Shown here: positions 1 to 8,606 of the stretch, piece by piece
How the letters are laid out: each line of letters begins with the position of its first letter
How positions within the stretch are numbered: the stretch's first letter is position 1
Source of the DNA: Myxococcus stipitatus DSM 14675
Lineage (GTDB): Bacteria; Myxococcota; Myxococcia; Myxococcales; Myxococcaceae
NCBI RefSeq assembly: GCF_000331735.1
Contig: NC_020126.1
Coordinates: 9,365,501 to 9,429,500, forward strand
Direction: 5' to 3'
DNA: 64,000 nucleotides
Notes under the pieces: generated by a model
Told to the model about the DNA's origin: nothing
The model's database searches: none
What the model saw: the letters and a program-made list of their open reading frames with translations, nothing else
Made by a program: the position numbers and the translations under genes

Positions 1-901
1 CCGTGCTTCCATGGGGGTTGCCCTCGGAGCCGGGGGGCGTGCTCCCGCTCGGCGGAGATGAGCTCGTGGAGCCCGAGGGATCTCCGGCTCCTGATGTGCC
101 TGGAGTCTCCGTGGACGTGGAGCCACCTGAGCTCGTCGCGCCGCCTGCGCCCGTCGAGCCACCTGCGCCCGTCGAGCCGCCTGCGCCCGTCGCACCGCCC
201 GAGCCTGCAGTACCGCCTGCGCCCGTCGAGCCGCCCGAGCCTGAAGTGCCGCCCGAGCCTGAAGTACCGCCTGCGCCCGTCGCACCACCCGAGCCTGAAG
301 TACCGCCTGCGCCCGTCGCACCGCCCGAGCCTGAAGTACCGCCCGAGCCTGAAGTACCGCCTGCGCCCGCCGCACCGCCCGAGCCCGTCGCACCGCCCGA
401 GCCCGTCGAACCCGAAGGATCTCCACCACCCGCGGAACCAGAACCCTCGCCCCCGTCGGAGCCCTCCGGCTTGAGCACCGTCACCTTCGCGACGCGGGTC
501 GCGGTGGGCGCGTGGCCCGTCATCACGGTGACTCGCTGCCCCAGCTGCGCCAGGAGCGCGGACGCATCATCCGGCTGGCGTCCCTCGGCCACGGCGCGCA
601 CCTGCGCCAGCAGCGTGTCCGAGGCACTCAGCAGCAGGTCCACCAGGTCCCGGTCCAGCCGACCGCGGTCCTGCCGCACGGCATCGACGAGGTCCTCCAC
701 CCGGTGCGCCACGATGGCGATGGACTCGAAGCCCATCGACGACGCCATGCCCTTCACCGAGTGGGCGTGACGGAACATCGAGTCGACCGCACTCGAGGAG
801 CCTTCCCGCTCCAGCTGTACCAGGTCCCGTCCGAGCGACTCCAGGTGCTCGGTGGCCTCCGAAATGAAGAGGCCCAGGTAACGGGACATGTCCATCGTCA
901 T
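1..901 (-). CDS. difE: CheA-type chemotaxis histidine kinase (DifE-like), 5' part only
   Basis: This is the N-terminal 300 codons of a CheA kinase; the gene runs off the window, so the dimerisation, ATPase and CheW-binding domains are not visible. Residues 1-110 form an Hpt domain with the phospho-accepting His at position 47 in the motif HAHSVKG. After about residue 150 the protein becomes a Gly/Ser/Ala/Thr-only linker (about 160-265) built from six-residue units such as GSGGTS and GAGGAT. The ATG at 901 is chosen because a GAGG precedes it and the Hpt domain begins right after it. The GTG overlapping the cheY stop is out of frame. Gene order (MCP, YjbR-like, CheW, CheY, CheA) matches the Myxococcus dif cluster, which controls exopolysaccharide production and phosphatidylethanolamine chemotaxis in the model species. 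The assignment to dif rests on synteny and on the MCP topology. Confidence 0.85.
   Translation of the reverse strand, partial: MTMDMSRYLGLFISEATEHLESLGRDLVQLEREGSSSAVDSMFRHAHSVKGMASSMGFESIAIVAHRVEDLVDAVRQDRGRLDRDLVDLLLSASDTLLAQVRAVAEGRQPDDASALLAQLGQRVTVMTGHAPTATRVAKVTVLKPEGSDGGEGSGSAGGGDPSGSTGSGGATGSGGAAGAGGTSGSGGTSGSGGATGAGGTSGSGGATGAGGTSGSGGTSGSGGSTGAGGTAGSGGATGAGGSTGAGGSTGAGGATSSGGSTSTETPGTSGAGDPSGSTSSSPPSGSTPPGSEGNPHGST
100..420 (-). repeat. 18-bp tandem repeat coding the Gly/Ser/Thr/Ala linker of CheA
   Basis: Read on the minus strand, units such as GGCTCGGGCGGTACTTCA (18 bp) recur with single-base changes and code for six-residue Gly-rich units. The array sits between the Hpt domain and the rest of CheA. 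Its opposite strand reads as an open Pro/Glu/Val/Ala-rich frame, which is a by-product of the repeat. Confidence 0.8.
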
Positions 902-947
902 GCCCGACCTCGCCAGGAAGCGCGACGACGCCCGAGGGCGACGACGC

Positions 948-1316
948 TCACGCCTCTCCCAGGACCTTCTTCACCACGGCCAACACGTCCTCGGCGCGGA
1001 ACGGCTTGACGATGAAGTCCGAGGCACCCGCCTCGATGGCCTCCATCACCAGGCTCTCCTGCCCCAGCGCGGAGCACATGATGACCACCGCGCTGCTGTC
1101 GTGCTTGATGATCTCCCGCGTCGCCTCGATGCCGCTCTTGAAGGGCATCACGATGTCCATCGTCGTGAGGTCGGGCTTGAGCTCCTTGTACTTCTCCACC
1201 GCCTCCAGGCCATTGGCCGCTTCACCGACGACCTCGAACCCTCCAGACGCGAAGATGTCCTTGATCATGTTGCGCATGAAGATGGCATCGTCGACGACCA
1301 GGACCCGCTTAGCCAT
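948..1316 (-). CDS. difD: CheY-like single-domain response regulator (DifD-like)
   Basis: A 122-residue stand-alone receiver. All key residues are present: acidic pair D9/D10, phospho-acceptor D54 (in TMDIVMP), S82 in place of the usual Thr/Ser switch, and K104 (VKPF). No output domain follows, so it should act by protein contact or as a phosphate sink. It lies between cheW and cheA in a same-strand cluster. In Myxococcus the corresponding DifD, with the CheC-type phosphatase DifG, dampens exopolysaccharide signalling; that role is taken from the family and is not visible in the sequence. Confidence 0.9.
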   Translation of the reverse strand: MAKRVLVVDDAIFMRNMIKDIFASGGFEVVGEAANGLEAVEKYKELKPDLTTMDIVMPFKSGIEATREIIKHDSSAVVIMCSALGQESLVMEAIEAGASDFIVKPFRAEDVLAVVKKVLGEA

Positions 1317-1391
1317 GTGAAGAACTCCGCCTCCGAATCGCCTTGCCTAGAGGAGCGCGGACACTATCACCCGCGCTTTCCAGGGGGCTAC

Positions 1392-1814
1392 TCACTTGGA
1401 ATGGGTGAACAAGGCAACCACCGCGGCGTCCAGGCCCTCCGGGTCCAGCACCGTCACTCCCAACCCACCCAGCCGGGCAACGCCTCGGATGGCCGGCGTC
1501 AGCTTCCCCGGCGCCGTACTCACCCGCTCCACCGCCTCGATTCCATCCACGTCCGTCACCAACAGTCCCAGATCCCTGCGGCCTCGGTCCAGAAGAACCA
1601 CGCGGGCCGACGGTGTGGCACCGTCCGGCAACCCCAACAACTGCCGCAACTCCACCACCGTCACCACACGTCCCCGCAGGTTCATCACCCCGGTAATCGC
1701 AGCGGGCGCACGAGGGACCCGGGTGAACCGCTCTGGAGGCACGACGACCTCCCGCACCGCGGATAGCGGCAACCCGTAGCGCTCTTTCTCCACCCGGAAG
1801 ATGACGTGCCGCAC
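1392..1814 (-). CDS. difC: CheW-like coupling protein (DifC-like)
   Basis: A 140-residue CheW-fold protein. It starts with the strand pattern MRHVIFRVEKERYGLPL, continues with the VREVV segment and contains the conserved NLRGRVV motif of the second SH3-like lobe (about residues 45-51). CheW proteins link chemoreceptors to CheA at the inner membrane. Length is slightly below that of E. coli CheW (167), as is common for accessory chemosensory systems. It sits 57 bp after the YjbR-like gene and 75 bp before cheY, consistent with one transcript. DifC is required for exopolysaccharide production in Myxococcus. Confidence 0.9.
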   Translation of the reverse strand: MRHVIFRVEKERYGLPLSAVREVVVPPERFTRVPRAPAAITGVMNLRGRVVTVVELRQLLGLPDGATPSARVVLLDRGRRDLGLLVTDVDGIEAVERVSTAPGKLTPAIRGVARLGGLGVTVLDPEGLDAAVVALFTHSK

Positions 1815-1872
1815 AGAGGCCGTGTTGTATCAGCTTTGCAATGGCGCCAAGCGCCGATGACCCACCTTCACA

Positions 1873-2414
<542 letters not shown>

Positions 2415-2418
<4 letters not shown>

Positions 2419-3797
2419 GGTCCCAGGCGGAAGCTGCGCACCACACTCTGCAGCTCGACGGACAGGTTGGTCAGCTCGCTGGCCAGCGACGTCATCCGGG
2501 ACACGGCGGCGGTCTGCTCCTGGATGACGGACTGGATGGCCTCGGTGGAGGCCGCGTTGTTGCGCGCCACCAGCTTGATCTCCTCGATGGCCTTCACCAT
2601 CTCCTCGCTGCCCTTGTGCTGCTCACGGGCGCTCTCGGAGATGAGGTGCACCTTCTCGGAGCCCTTGCGGATGGTGTCGGTGATGGCGCCCATGGAGCGC
2701 ACGATGTTGGTCAGGTCCTCGCGGCCCTCGGCCAGCTCCGCGATGCCCTCGCGCATCGCGCTCACCACGGAGGTGGACTGGCCGGAGATGTCGCGCGCCA
2801 GCTTGGAGATCTGCTCGGCGGAGCGGCCCGCGCTCTCGGCCAGCTTGCGGACCTCGTCGGCGACCACCGCGAACCCGCGGCCGTACTCACCCGCGCGCGC
2901 CGCCTCGATGGTGGCGTTCAGCGCGAGCAGGTTCGTCTGCTGCGCGACCTGCGTAATCGCGTCGACAATCTTGGAGATCTCCTGCGTCTTCTCCCCGAAG
3001 GCGAACACCTGCTGGCTGGCGGACTCGATGCGGTTGAAGACCTTCTTCACCTTGTCGCCGGCCAGCCGCGCCGCCTTGGAGCCGTCCTCCGCCGCGCTGC
3101 TCGTCTCCGCCGTGGTGCGCGCCGCGTCCTCCGCGCTCACCGTCGTGCGCTGGATGCTGCTGGCCATCTCCGTGATGACCTTGGACGCCTTGGAGACCAG
3201 CTGCGACTGCGACTCCGCGCCGCTCGCGATGATGTTCATCGACGAGCCCACTTCCTCCGTGGAGCCGTTGACGTTCTCCGCCGAGCGCTGCAGGTCGATG
3301 GCCGTGTCGGCCACGCTCTTCGCCGTCTCCTGAATCTTGCCCACCAGCTCGCGCAGGTTCTCCTGCATGCGGATGATGGCGCCCGTCAGCTCGTCGATTT
3401 CGTCGCGCATCCGGCCGCCCTCGGCGGCCACGGGCTTGGACAGGTCGCCCTGCGAAATCTCGTAGGCGGAGCGGCTGAGCACCTTCACGCGCGTCACGCG
3501 CGCGAGCAGGGAGGGCAGCAGCGCCGCCGCCACGCCGGTGATGAGGATGGCCACGCCCACGCGCAGCACGTCCTTCCACACCGCGGGGCCCGGACTCAGC
3601 TCCCGGAACAGCACGTCCGAGGTGAACATCCAGACGGTGAGCAGGAGCCCCAGCACCACGTAGCCGTTGAGAATCCTCCGGTGGAGCGAGACCTCACGCG
3701 TCGCGCGAGGACCGTCCACCGCGCGCAGCAGCCGCTGCACGGGCTCGCGGCGGGGAGTCAATCCAGAGGCAGTGTCGTCACGTAGGGGACGGCGCAC
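2415..3797 (-). CDS. difA: Methyl-accepting chemotaxis protein (DifA-like)
   Basis: A 460-residue chemoreceptor. Two membrane spans (about 42-64 and 77-99) bracket a loop of only about 12 residues, so there is no periplasmic ligand domain. A HAMP region follows (about 100-150), then the long coiled-coil signalling domain with its hairpin tip (about 280-320, motifs VAQQTNLLALNATIEAARAG and GFAVVADEVRKLAE). A very short periplasmic loop is also reported for Myxococcus DifA, thought to receive its input through type IV pili rather than a soluble ligand; this supports the dif assignment. The start codon is GTG at 3797. It is the first gene of the operon, and its stop overlaps the start of the YjbR-like gene. 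Confidence 0.85.
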
Positions 3798-3857
3798 AGG
3801 GTTGCTTTCAGGGGAGGTGCGAACGCGTCCTGGGTTTAACCTTGCTCTCGGGCATGG

Positions 3858-4808
3858 TCAATCCACCCCGGATGCGGACCCGAAGTGGTCGAACCCGCCC
3901 GGCCGCCGCACCACGCGTCCGGCTTCATCGAGGATCACCCATCCTGAACCCCGGCTCACCTCCCCCACGCGCGTGACGGCGTGCCCCCCTCGAGCACACG
4001 CCTGCTCGAACGCCTTCCCTCGACGGGAGGGCACCGCCAGCAGCAGCTCGTAGTCCTCCCCGCCCGCGAGCGCGCCCTCCGCCCCCAGCGCCCGTCGCAC
4101 CACCGCCGACATGGGCAGCCGCGCCAGCTCCACCGTGGCCCGCACCTGTGAAGCGGTGCACAGATGCCCCAGGTCTTGTGCAAGGCCATCGGAAACATCC
4201 AGTGCGGCGGATGCGAAGCGCGCGGCGAGCTGGCCCAGGGCCACGCGGGGCTGGGGTCGGCGCTGGCGGCGCACCGAAGCGCCTCGGGTGACGCCCGCCC
4301 GCAAGTGGGCAAGTCCCAGCCGCGCGTCGCCCAGCGTGCCGGAGACATAGAGCCAGTCACCGGGCCGAGCGCCCGCGCGGGTGAGTGGAGGGCGAGTCAG
4401 CTCCCCGGTGGCGGTGATGGTGACGGACAGCTCGCGCGCGGAGGTGAAGTTGCCACCCACCAGGTCGATGTGGTGCTCCCGCGCGAGCGCGGACATGCCT
4501 CGCGCCAGGCCCGAGAGGTGCGCGAGCGGAAAGCCCTGGGGCAGCGCGAGCGAGCACAGGAACCAGCGCGGCGTGGCGCCCATGGAGGCCACGTCGGAGA
4601 GGTTCACCGCCAGGGCCTTGTGGCCGATGTCCGCGGGAGAGAACGAGGCGCGGGTGAAGTGGACGTCCTCCACCACGCAGTCCGTGGTGACACACAGCGG
4701 CCCGCGCGAAGGCGCGAGCACCGCGCAGTCGTCCCCGGGGCCCACCGGGACGCGGGCCTTGGGGAAGTGGCTCAAGAAGCGGCGGATGAAGTCGAACTCA
4801 CCAAGCAT
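3858..4808 (-). CDS. thiL: Thiamine-monophosphate kinase ThiL
   Basis: A 316-residue protein that phosphorylates thiamine monophosphate to thiamine pyrophosphate, the last step of cofactor synthesis, using ATP and Mg2+. The N-terminus (MLGEFDFIRRF) is the usual ThiL start. The metal/ATP-binding Asp cluster appears in VGPGDDCAVL and TTDCVVEDVHF, followed by NLSDVASMGATP, all hallmarks of the AIR-synthase-like fold. GEDYELLLAVP near the C-terminus is also conserved. Length is normal for the family. It lies 60 bp upstream of the chemoreceptor gene and 44 bp after the upstream lipoprotein gene on the same strand; no functional link to chemotaxis is implied. Confidence 0.95.
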   Translation of the reverse strand: MLGEFDFIRRFLSHFPKARVPVGPGDDCAVLAPSRGPLCVTTDCVVEDVHFTRASFSPADIGHKALAVNLSDVASMGATPRWFLCSLALPQGFPLAHLSGLARGMSALAREHHIDLVGGNFTSARELSVTITATGELTRPPLTRAGARPGDWLYVSGTLGDARLGLAHLRAGVTRGASVRRQRRPQPRVALGQLAARFASAALDVSDGLAQDLGHLCTASQVRATVELARLPMSAVVRRALGAEGALAGGEDYELLLAVPSRRGKAFEQACARGGHAVTRVGEVSRGSGWVILDEAGRVVRRPGGFDHFGSASGVD

Positions 4809-4852
4809 CGCCCGGCAGGAAAGACCACCCGCCGCCTCCAGGCAACGCGCAC

Positions 4853-6364
4853 CTACTGGAACACGCTGAGACCGACGCCTGGCACCTCACCACCATGCAG
4901 CCACGTGGCCACGCCCACGCCCGTCGCGTTCACGGAGAGCTGCGGGAAGCCGTTCTGCGAGGACGGCACCGTGTCGAGCCACGCCGTGCGGCCCCACCCC
5001 TGCCCCGGCGTGTAGCGACTGGAGCCGACGCGGAACTGCCCGTCCTTCTCCCGCGTCCACACGACGAGCGCCTGGGTCCTGCTCAACGACACCACCTGCG
5101 GGTCCGTCACCCCGCCCAGGGGCGACGGGTCCACGTCCACGCGCTCGCGCCACCCGAGGGTGAAGTCATACGGACGCGCGGACAGGCGGATGATGCCGCT
5201 CCTCGCGCGAGGCCACACCACCATCGCGCGCCCGTCCTTCTCGGCGCTGGCCTGCGCCATCGCGGAGGAGCCCAGCGCCTCCTCCACCTTCTCCGCGGCG
5301 CCCCAGCCCGTGCCAGGCACGTAGCGCCGCGCCCACAGCGACACGTTCGCCACGCCGCCCTCGCTCCACATCGCCAGCGCCGAGCCTCCCGGCCCCGCGA
5401 GCGGCTCCACGAAGAAGCTCTCCAGCCCCTCCGGGCTGAGCCGCTCCGCCGCGCTCCACCCTTCCGTGTAGGACCACCGGCTGAACCAGGCGCCGCTCCA
5501 GCCCTCCATCTCGTCGAAGCGGTACCAGCCGACGAGCACGTGCCCGTCGCTGCTCACGGAGAGCTGCGGCTCCACGGAGAAGCCCGGCACCGGCGTGTCG
5601 ATGCGGCGCGCGGCGTCCCAGCCCGTGGAGGGAGCGCCTCGCGTGGCCCAGACGTTCTCGCTCAGGGTGTCGCCATCGAACTGCGTCCACGCCAGCGTCA
5701 GCACGCCCGCGCCGTCCCGCGCGGCCTGGAGGAACGTCACATCCCCCAGCGGCTGGGTCAGGACCCGCGCGGGGGGGCGCCAGCCCTCTCCCGGCAGGTG
5801 CTCGGCGAACCACAGCTCCGCGGCGCGAGAGCCCTCGCTCTGCAGCCACAGCGCGAGCATGCGCCCGTCCGCGTCCGCCACGACCTGGGGCTGACGCACC
5901 CGAATCGGGTCGTCCGGGAAGTCGCGCTGGAGCTTCATCCGCTCGGACGGCGTCCACCCCGTCTGCGGAACGAACTCGCTGAACCACAGCCACTCGTCGA
6001 TTCCGTCCCACTCCATCCACACCGACAGCGCGCGGCCATCCACCGCCACGCCCACCCGAGGCGTCGCCACCTCCAGCCCCGGCGTGCCCATCAAGCACGG
6101 CGAGGCCCACCACGAGCCACCCCACTCCGTCGGCTCGGCCGTGTCTCGCGTGCGCGCGGCCGCCAGCAGGGGCAGGGACGCGCGCCTGGCGAGGAAGGCG
6201 GAGGGCAGCGGACGCGAGCGCGTCATGAGCTGACCGGGGCCTCGGGGCGCCATGTACACGGGGCGCTCCGGACAGAAGTTGGGAGGTGGGGGCCTGGGAG
6301 AATCCGAGCCACACGCCGCCAGACTCAACATCACCAACAGACTCGTCACGACCGGGTTTCGCAT
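4853..6364 (-). CDS. Predicted lipoprotein with about 7.5 propeller-type repeats
   Basis: A 503-residue protein of unknown function. The start at 6364 gives a lipoprotein signal (lipobox LAAC, Cys at about 19); a longer frame upstream has no signal and is not used. From about residue 90 the chain is made of seven full and one partial repeats of 45-55 residues. Each has a pattern like P-x-V-x(5)-DGRALxVW, an aromatic strand, and T/G-GW-x(3)-ERL. This is the layout of a seven-bladed beta-propeller in which the last partial repeat may close the ring; the fold is inferred. No catalytic motif is evident. It could bind sugars or proteins at the cell surface. Confidence 0.75.
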   Translation of the reverse strand: MRNPVVTSLLVMLSLAACGSDSPRPPPPNFCPERPVYMAPRGPGQLMTRSRPLPSAFLARRASLPLLAAARTRDTAEPTEWGGSWWASPCLMGTPGLEVATPRVGVAVDGRALSVWMEWDGIDEWLWFSEFVPQTGWTPSERMKLQRDFPDDPIRVRQPQVVADADGRMLALWLQSEGSRAAELWFAEHLPGEGWRPPARVLTQPLGDVTFLQAARDGAGVLTLAWTQFDGDTLSENVWATRGAPSTGWDAARRIDTPVPGFSVEPQLSVSSDGHVLVGWYRFDEMEGWSGAWFSRWSYTEGWSAAERLSPEGLESFFVEPLAGPGGSALAMWSEGGVANVSLWARRYVPGTGWGAAEKVEEALGSSAMAQASAEKDGRAMVVWPRARSGIIRLSARPYDFTLGWRERVDVDPSPLGGVTDPQVVSLSRTQALVVWTREKDGQFRVGSSRYTPGQGWGRTAWLDTVPSSQNGFPQLSVNATGVGVATWLHGGEVPGVGLSVFQ

Positions 6365-6492
6365 CCGTGCTCCTACCGATTCAGGGGGGGTCCGAAGATG
6401 CACACGCCCCACCACCGGGAGCACCGGAGGTGGGGCGCGAGAGACAGGTGCCCGAGCGGGCACCCGACACAGCTTTCGACAGCGGAGACGGA

Positions 6493-8391
6493 CTAGCGCT
6501 GACCGGCCACGAACGCCGCCGAGTGCGCGAAGTCCTGGTGCCACGAGGCCGGCAGACGCTCCAGCACGTCACGGGAGTCCGCGACGGGCGCCGTCAGGTC
6601 GCCCTGCATCTTGTTGTCGCCCACGCGGAAGCCGTTGGCGAACAGCGTGTTGGCGTCCTTGCCCGCGCGCGCCAGCTCCGCCGCCGTGCCCAGGTTGAAG
6701 TTGTACACCTTGCCGGCGTACTTCTCGCGGGTGACGGAGGTCAGCGCGGCCACGCCGTCGCGGGTGCTGACCAGGTCGTTCACCTTCAGCTTGCCCGCGG
6801 CCACGGCCTTGCCGTCCGCCATGATGACCGGGTGCTTGTCGGTGAGGCTGACCTTGTGGCCCTTGTCGTCCACCAGGTTCACCATGGGCTCCAGCTCGCC
6901 GCCCACCTGGACGTCCGTCACGGTGAGCGTCTCACCCTTGGCGTTCGTCACGATGCGCGCGCCGCGCTTGACCTGCTCCACGGGGACGGTGCGGCCGTCG
7001 GCGAGCACCACCTTCGTGCCCTCCGCCATGCAGCTGTTCCACACCATGAGGCCGTAGCGGTAGCGCTCGTCGCTCATCATGCGCACCGTCACCGTGGCCG
7101 GCGTGTTGGCCGCCGTGCCGCAGTTCACCTTGGTGCTCACGGTGATGACGTACTCCACCGCCTGGTTGATGACGGCCTGCGTGGCGCAGCTCTCCGTGCC
7201 GGTGCCCGCGATGGACGTCTCGCGCGACAGGTCCGAGAGGATCTTCACGTTGGCGGAGGTGGCGTTGATGGAGCTCGCCAGCGCGGGGGCCAGGTCCATC
7301 TGGCTCATGCAGGTGCCGCCCGTGACGGGCTTCACCAGACGCACCTTGGAGCCCGGCATGATCTCCTTGATGACACACTGCACGCCGTTCTTGCTGCCGG
7401 CGTTGAAGGTGAACTGCGTGGGCACGTACACATGCGTCGGCTGCCACGCCCCGGAGACCGGGAAGTTGTTGGCCGCGTCGCCCACCCAGCTCGTGGTGAC
7501 CGCCGTGTTGCGCAGGGCCACGCCCGTCGCGGGGTTGCTGCCCGACGGCGCCAGCGTGTTGCTCACCGCGGCGTAGTCACAGTCGATGCCGCCGCGCATC
7601 TGACACAGCTCGGTGTTGAACTTCATGCTGCCGGGCACCGACAGCCGCGGGTGCTGCATCGTCAGGTCCGCGCCCGCCGTCGTCGCCGCCGAGGCGCCAC
7701 GCGCGAAGGTGACGACCTCCTCGCCCGTGTTCTCGTTCATGGCGATCATCATCGTGTCGAGGATGACCTGCCGGTCCTGGTTGATGGGGATGGCGGGACG
7801 CACGACGACGTCCTCGAAGCTCTGGCCGGCGGCGTACTCCTCGCCCGACGCCGAGTCGACGACGGAGGAATCCGTCTCCGGCAGGTTCGAGTTGTACGCG
7901 ACGATGTCCGTGTACACGTAGCTGGCGCCGTTGAGGCACGAGGCCCAGGGGTTGCTCGTGTAGGTGCGCAGGTTGGCGGTGGTGACGCCACGGGTCAGCG
8001 TGAGGAAGTGGTCGCAGCCCCAGTTGTTCACCAGGGACGTCAGGCTCGCCTCCGCGCCGCCAGCCTTGCGCGCCAGGGCCTTCTCGCGCGCCATGCCCAG
8101 CCGCTGGAACAGCTTGGGCGAGTTGGCGGCGGACTTGCCGGAGCCACGCAGGCGGTTCATCACGAAGCGGTATTGGCCTGGGTCGGCCAGGTCGATGGCG
8201 ATGGCCTCACCCGTCGCGCCGCGCGACTTCGCCTCGAAGACGCGGCGCATGTACTGCGAATCCTCCACCAGGGTCGCACGGTCCAACCCCCGGTCCGGGG
8301 CGCGCAGCGCGCCGGCCCAGGCGGAAGTCGCGAGCGCGACGAGCGGCAGGGCCGCCGTGACAGGTACTGAGAAACGCGAGTACAGCTTCAT
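6493..8391 (-). CDS. Secreted protein with C-terminal Hint (intein/hedgehog-type) domain
   Basis: A 632-residue protein with a clear Sec signal peptide (cleavage after ...TSAWA, about residue 26). Residues 27-450 are an unrecognised, Asn/Thr-rich extracellular region. From Cys454 a Hint domain is visible: nucleophile context NSC-MAEGTKV with ADGRTVPVEQV after it, the T-x-x-H block TDKHPVI (about 517-523), and the F-block VYNFNLGT. The end, LFANGFRVGDN, resembles the bacterial Hint pattern in which ANG-x-x-VHN is usual; here the penultimate His is Asp. Cys454 should allow an N-S acyl shift and cleavage or transfer of the upstream region to a nucleophile. About 40 residues follow the domain. 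The gene is preceded by a good ribosome site (AGAGGGGG). Confidence 0.8.
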   Translation of the reverse strand: MKLYSRFSVPVTAALPLVALATSAWAGALRAPDRGLDRATLVEDSQYMRRVFEAKSRGATGEAIAIDLADPGQYRFVMNRLRGSGKSAANSPKLFQRLGMAREKALARKAGGAEASLTSLVNNWGCDHFLTLTRGVTTANLRTYTSNPWASCLNGASYVYTDIVAYNSNLPETDSSVVDSASGEEYAAGQSFEDVVVRPAIPINQDRQVILDTMMIAMNENTGEEVVTFARGASAATTAGADLTMQHPRLSVPGSMKFNTELCQMRGGIDCDYAAVSNTLAPSGSNPATGVALRNTAVTTSWVGDAANNFPVSGAWQPTHVYVPTQFTFNAGSKNGVQCVIKEIMPGSKVRLVKPVTGGTCMSQMDLAPALASSINATSANVKILSDLSRETSIAGTGTESCATQAVINQAVEYVITVSTKVNCGTAANTPATVTVRMMSDERYRYGLMVWNSCMAEGTKVVLADGRTVPVEQVKRGARIVTNAKGETLTVTDVQVGGELEPMVNLVDDKGHKVSLTDKHPVIMADGKAVAAGKLKVNDLVSTRDGVAALTSVTREKYAGKVYNFNLGTAAELARAGKDANTLFANGFRVGDNKMQGDLTAPVADSRDVLERLPASWHQDFAHSAAFVAGQR

Positions 8392-8465
8392 ATGGAACCC
8401 CCTCTGATGCGGTGGACTGCCTTGGCTGCGACAACCACGACACGTTCAATGACTGCCTTGCGTCA

Positions 8466-8491
8466 GGCCCGCTCCACCCGAGGAGCGGGCC
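8466..8491 (-). terminator. Hairpin downstream of the Cys-rich lipoprotein gene
   Basis: A perfect 10-bp inverted repeat (8466-8475 with 8482-8491, six-base loop) lies in the 215-bp gap after the minus-strand gene ending at 8607. No T-tract follows on the minus strand, so it may act as a Rho-assisted terminator or an RNA-stability element. The rest of the gap (8392-8606) holds no recognisable gene. Confidence 0.5.
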
Positions 8492-8606
8492 CGCCCCCCC
8501 TTGGGCGCGGGAACCCTCGCGCCCCCTTCATGACTCGCACTGCGGGGTGCCCCGGCGGACGTGGGGGTGCGACGACCGCCCGCCGGGACACCTGAATCGT
8601 GGACGA

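Noticed and set aside
3..770. A Pro/Glu/Val-rich open frame on the plus strand at the window start
   Set aside because: It is the opposite strand of the Gly/Ser linker repeats of CheA; the Hpt domain on the minus strand is convincing.
6365..6544. Longer start for the propeller-like lipoprotein at 6544
   Set aside because: It would bury the lipoprotein signal peptide 60 residues inside the protein.
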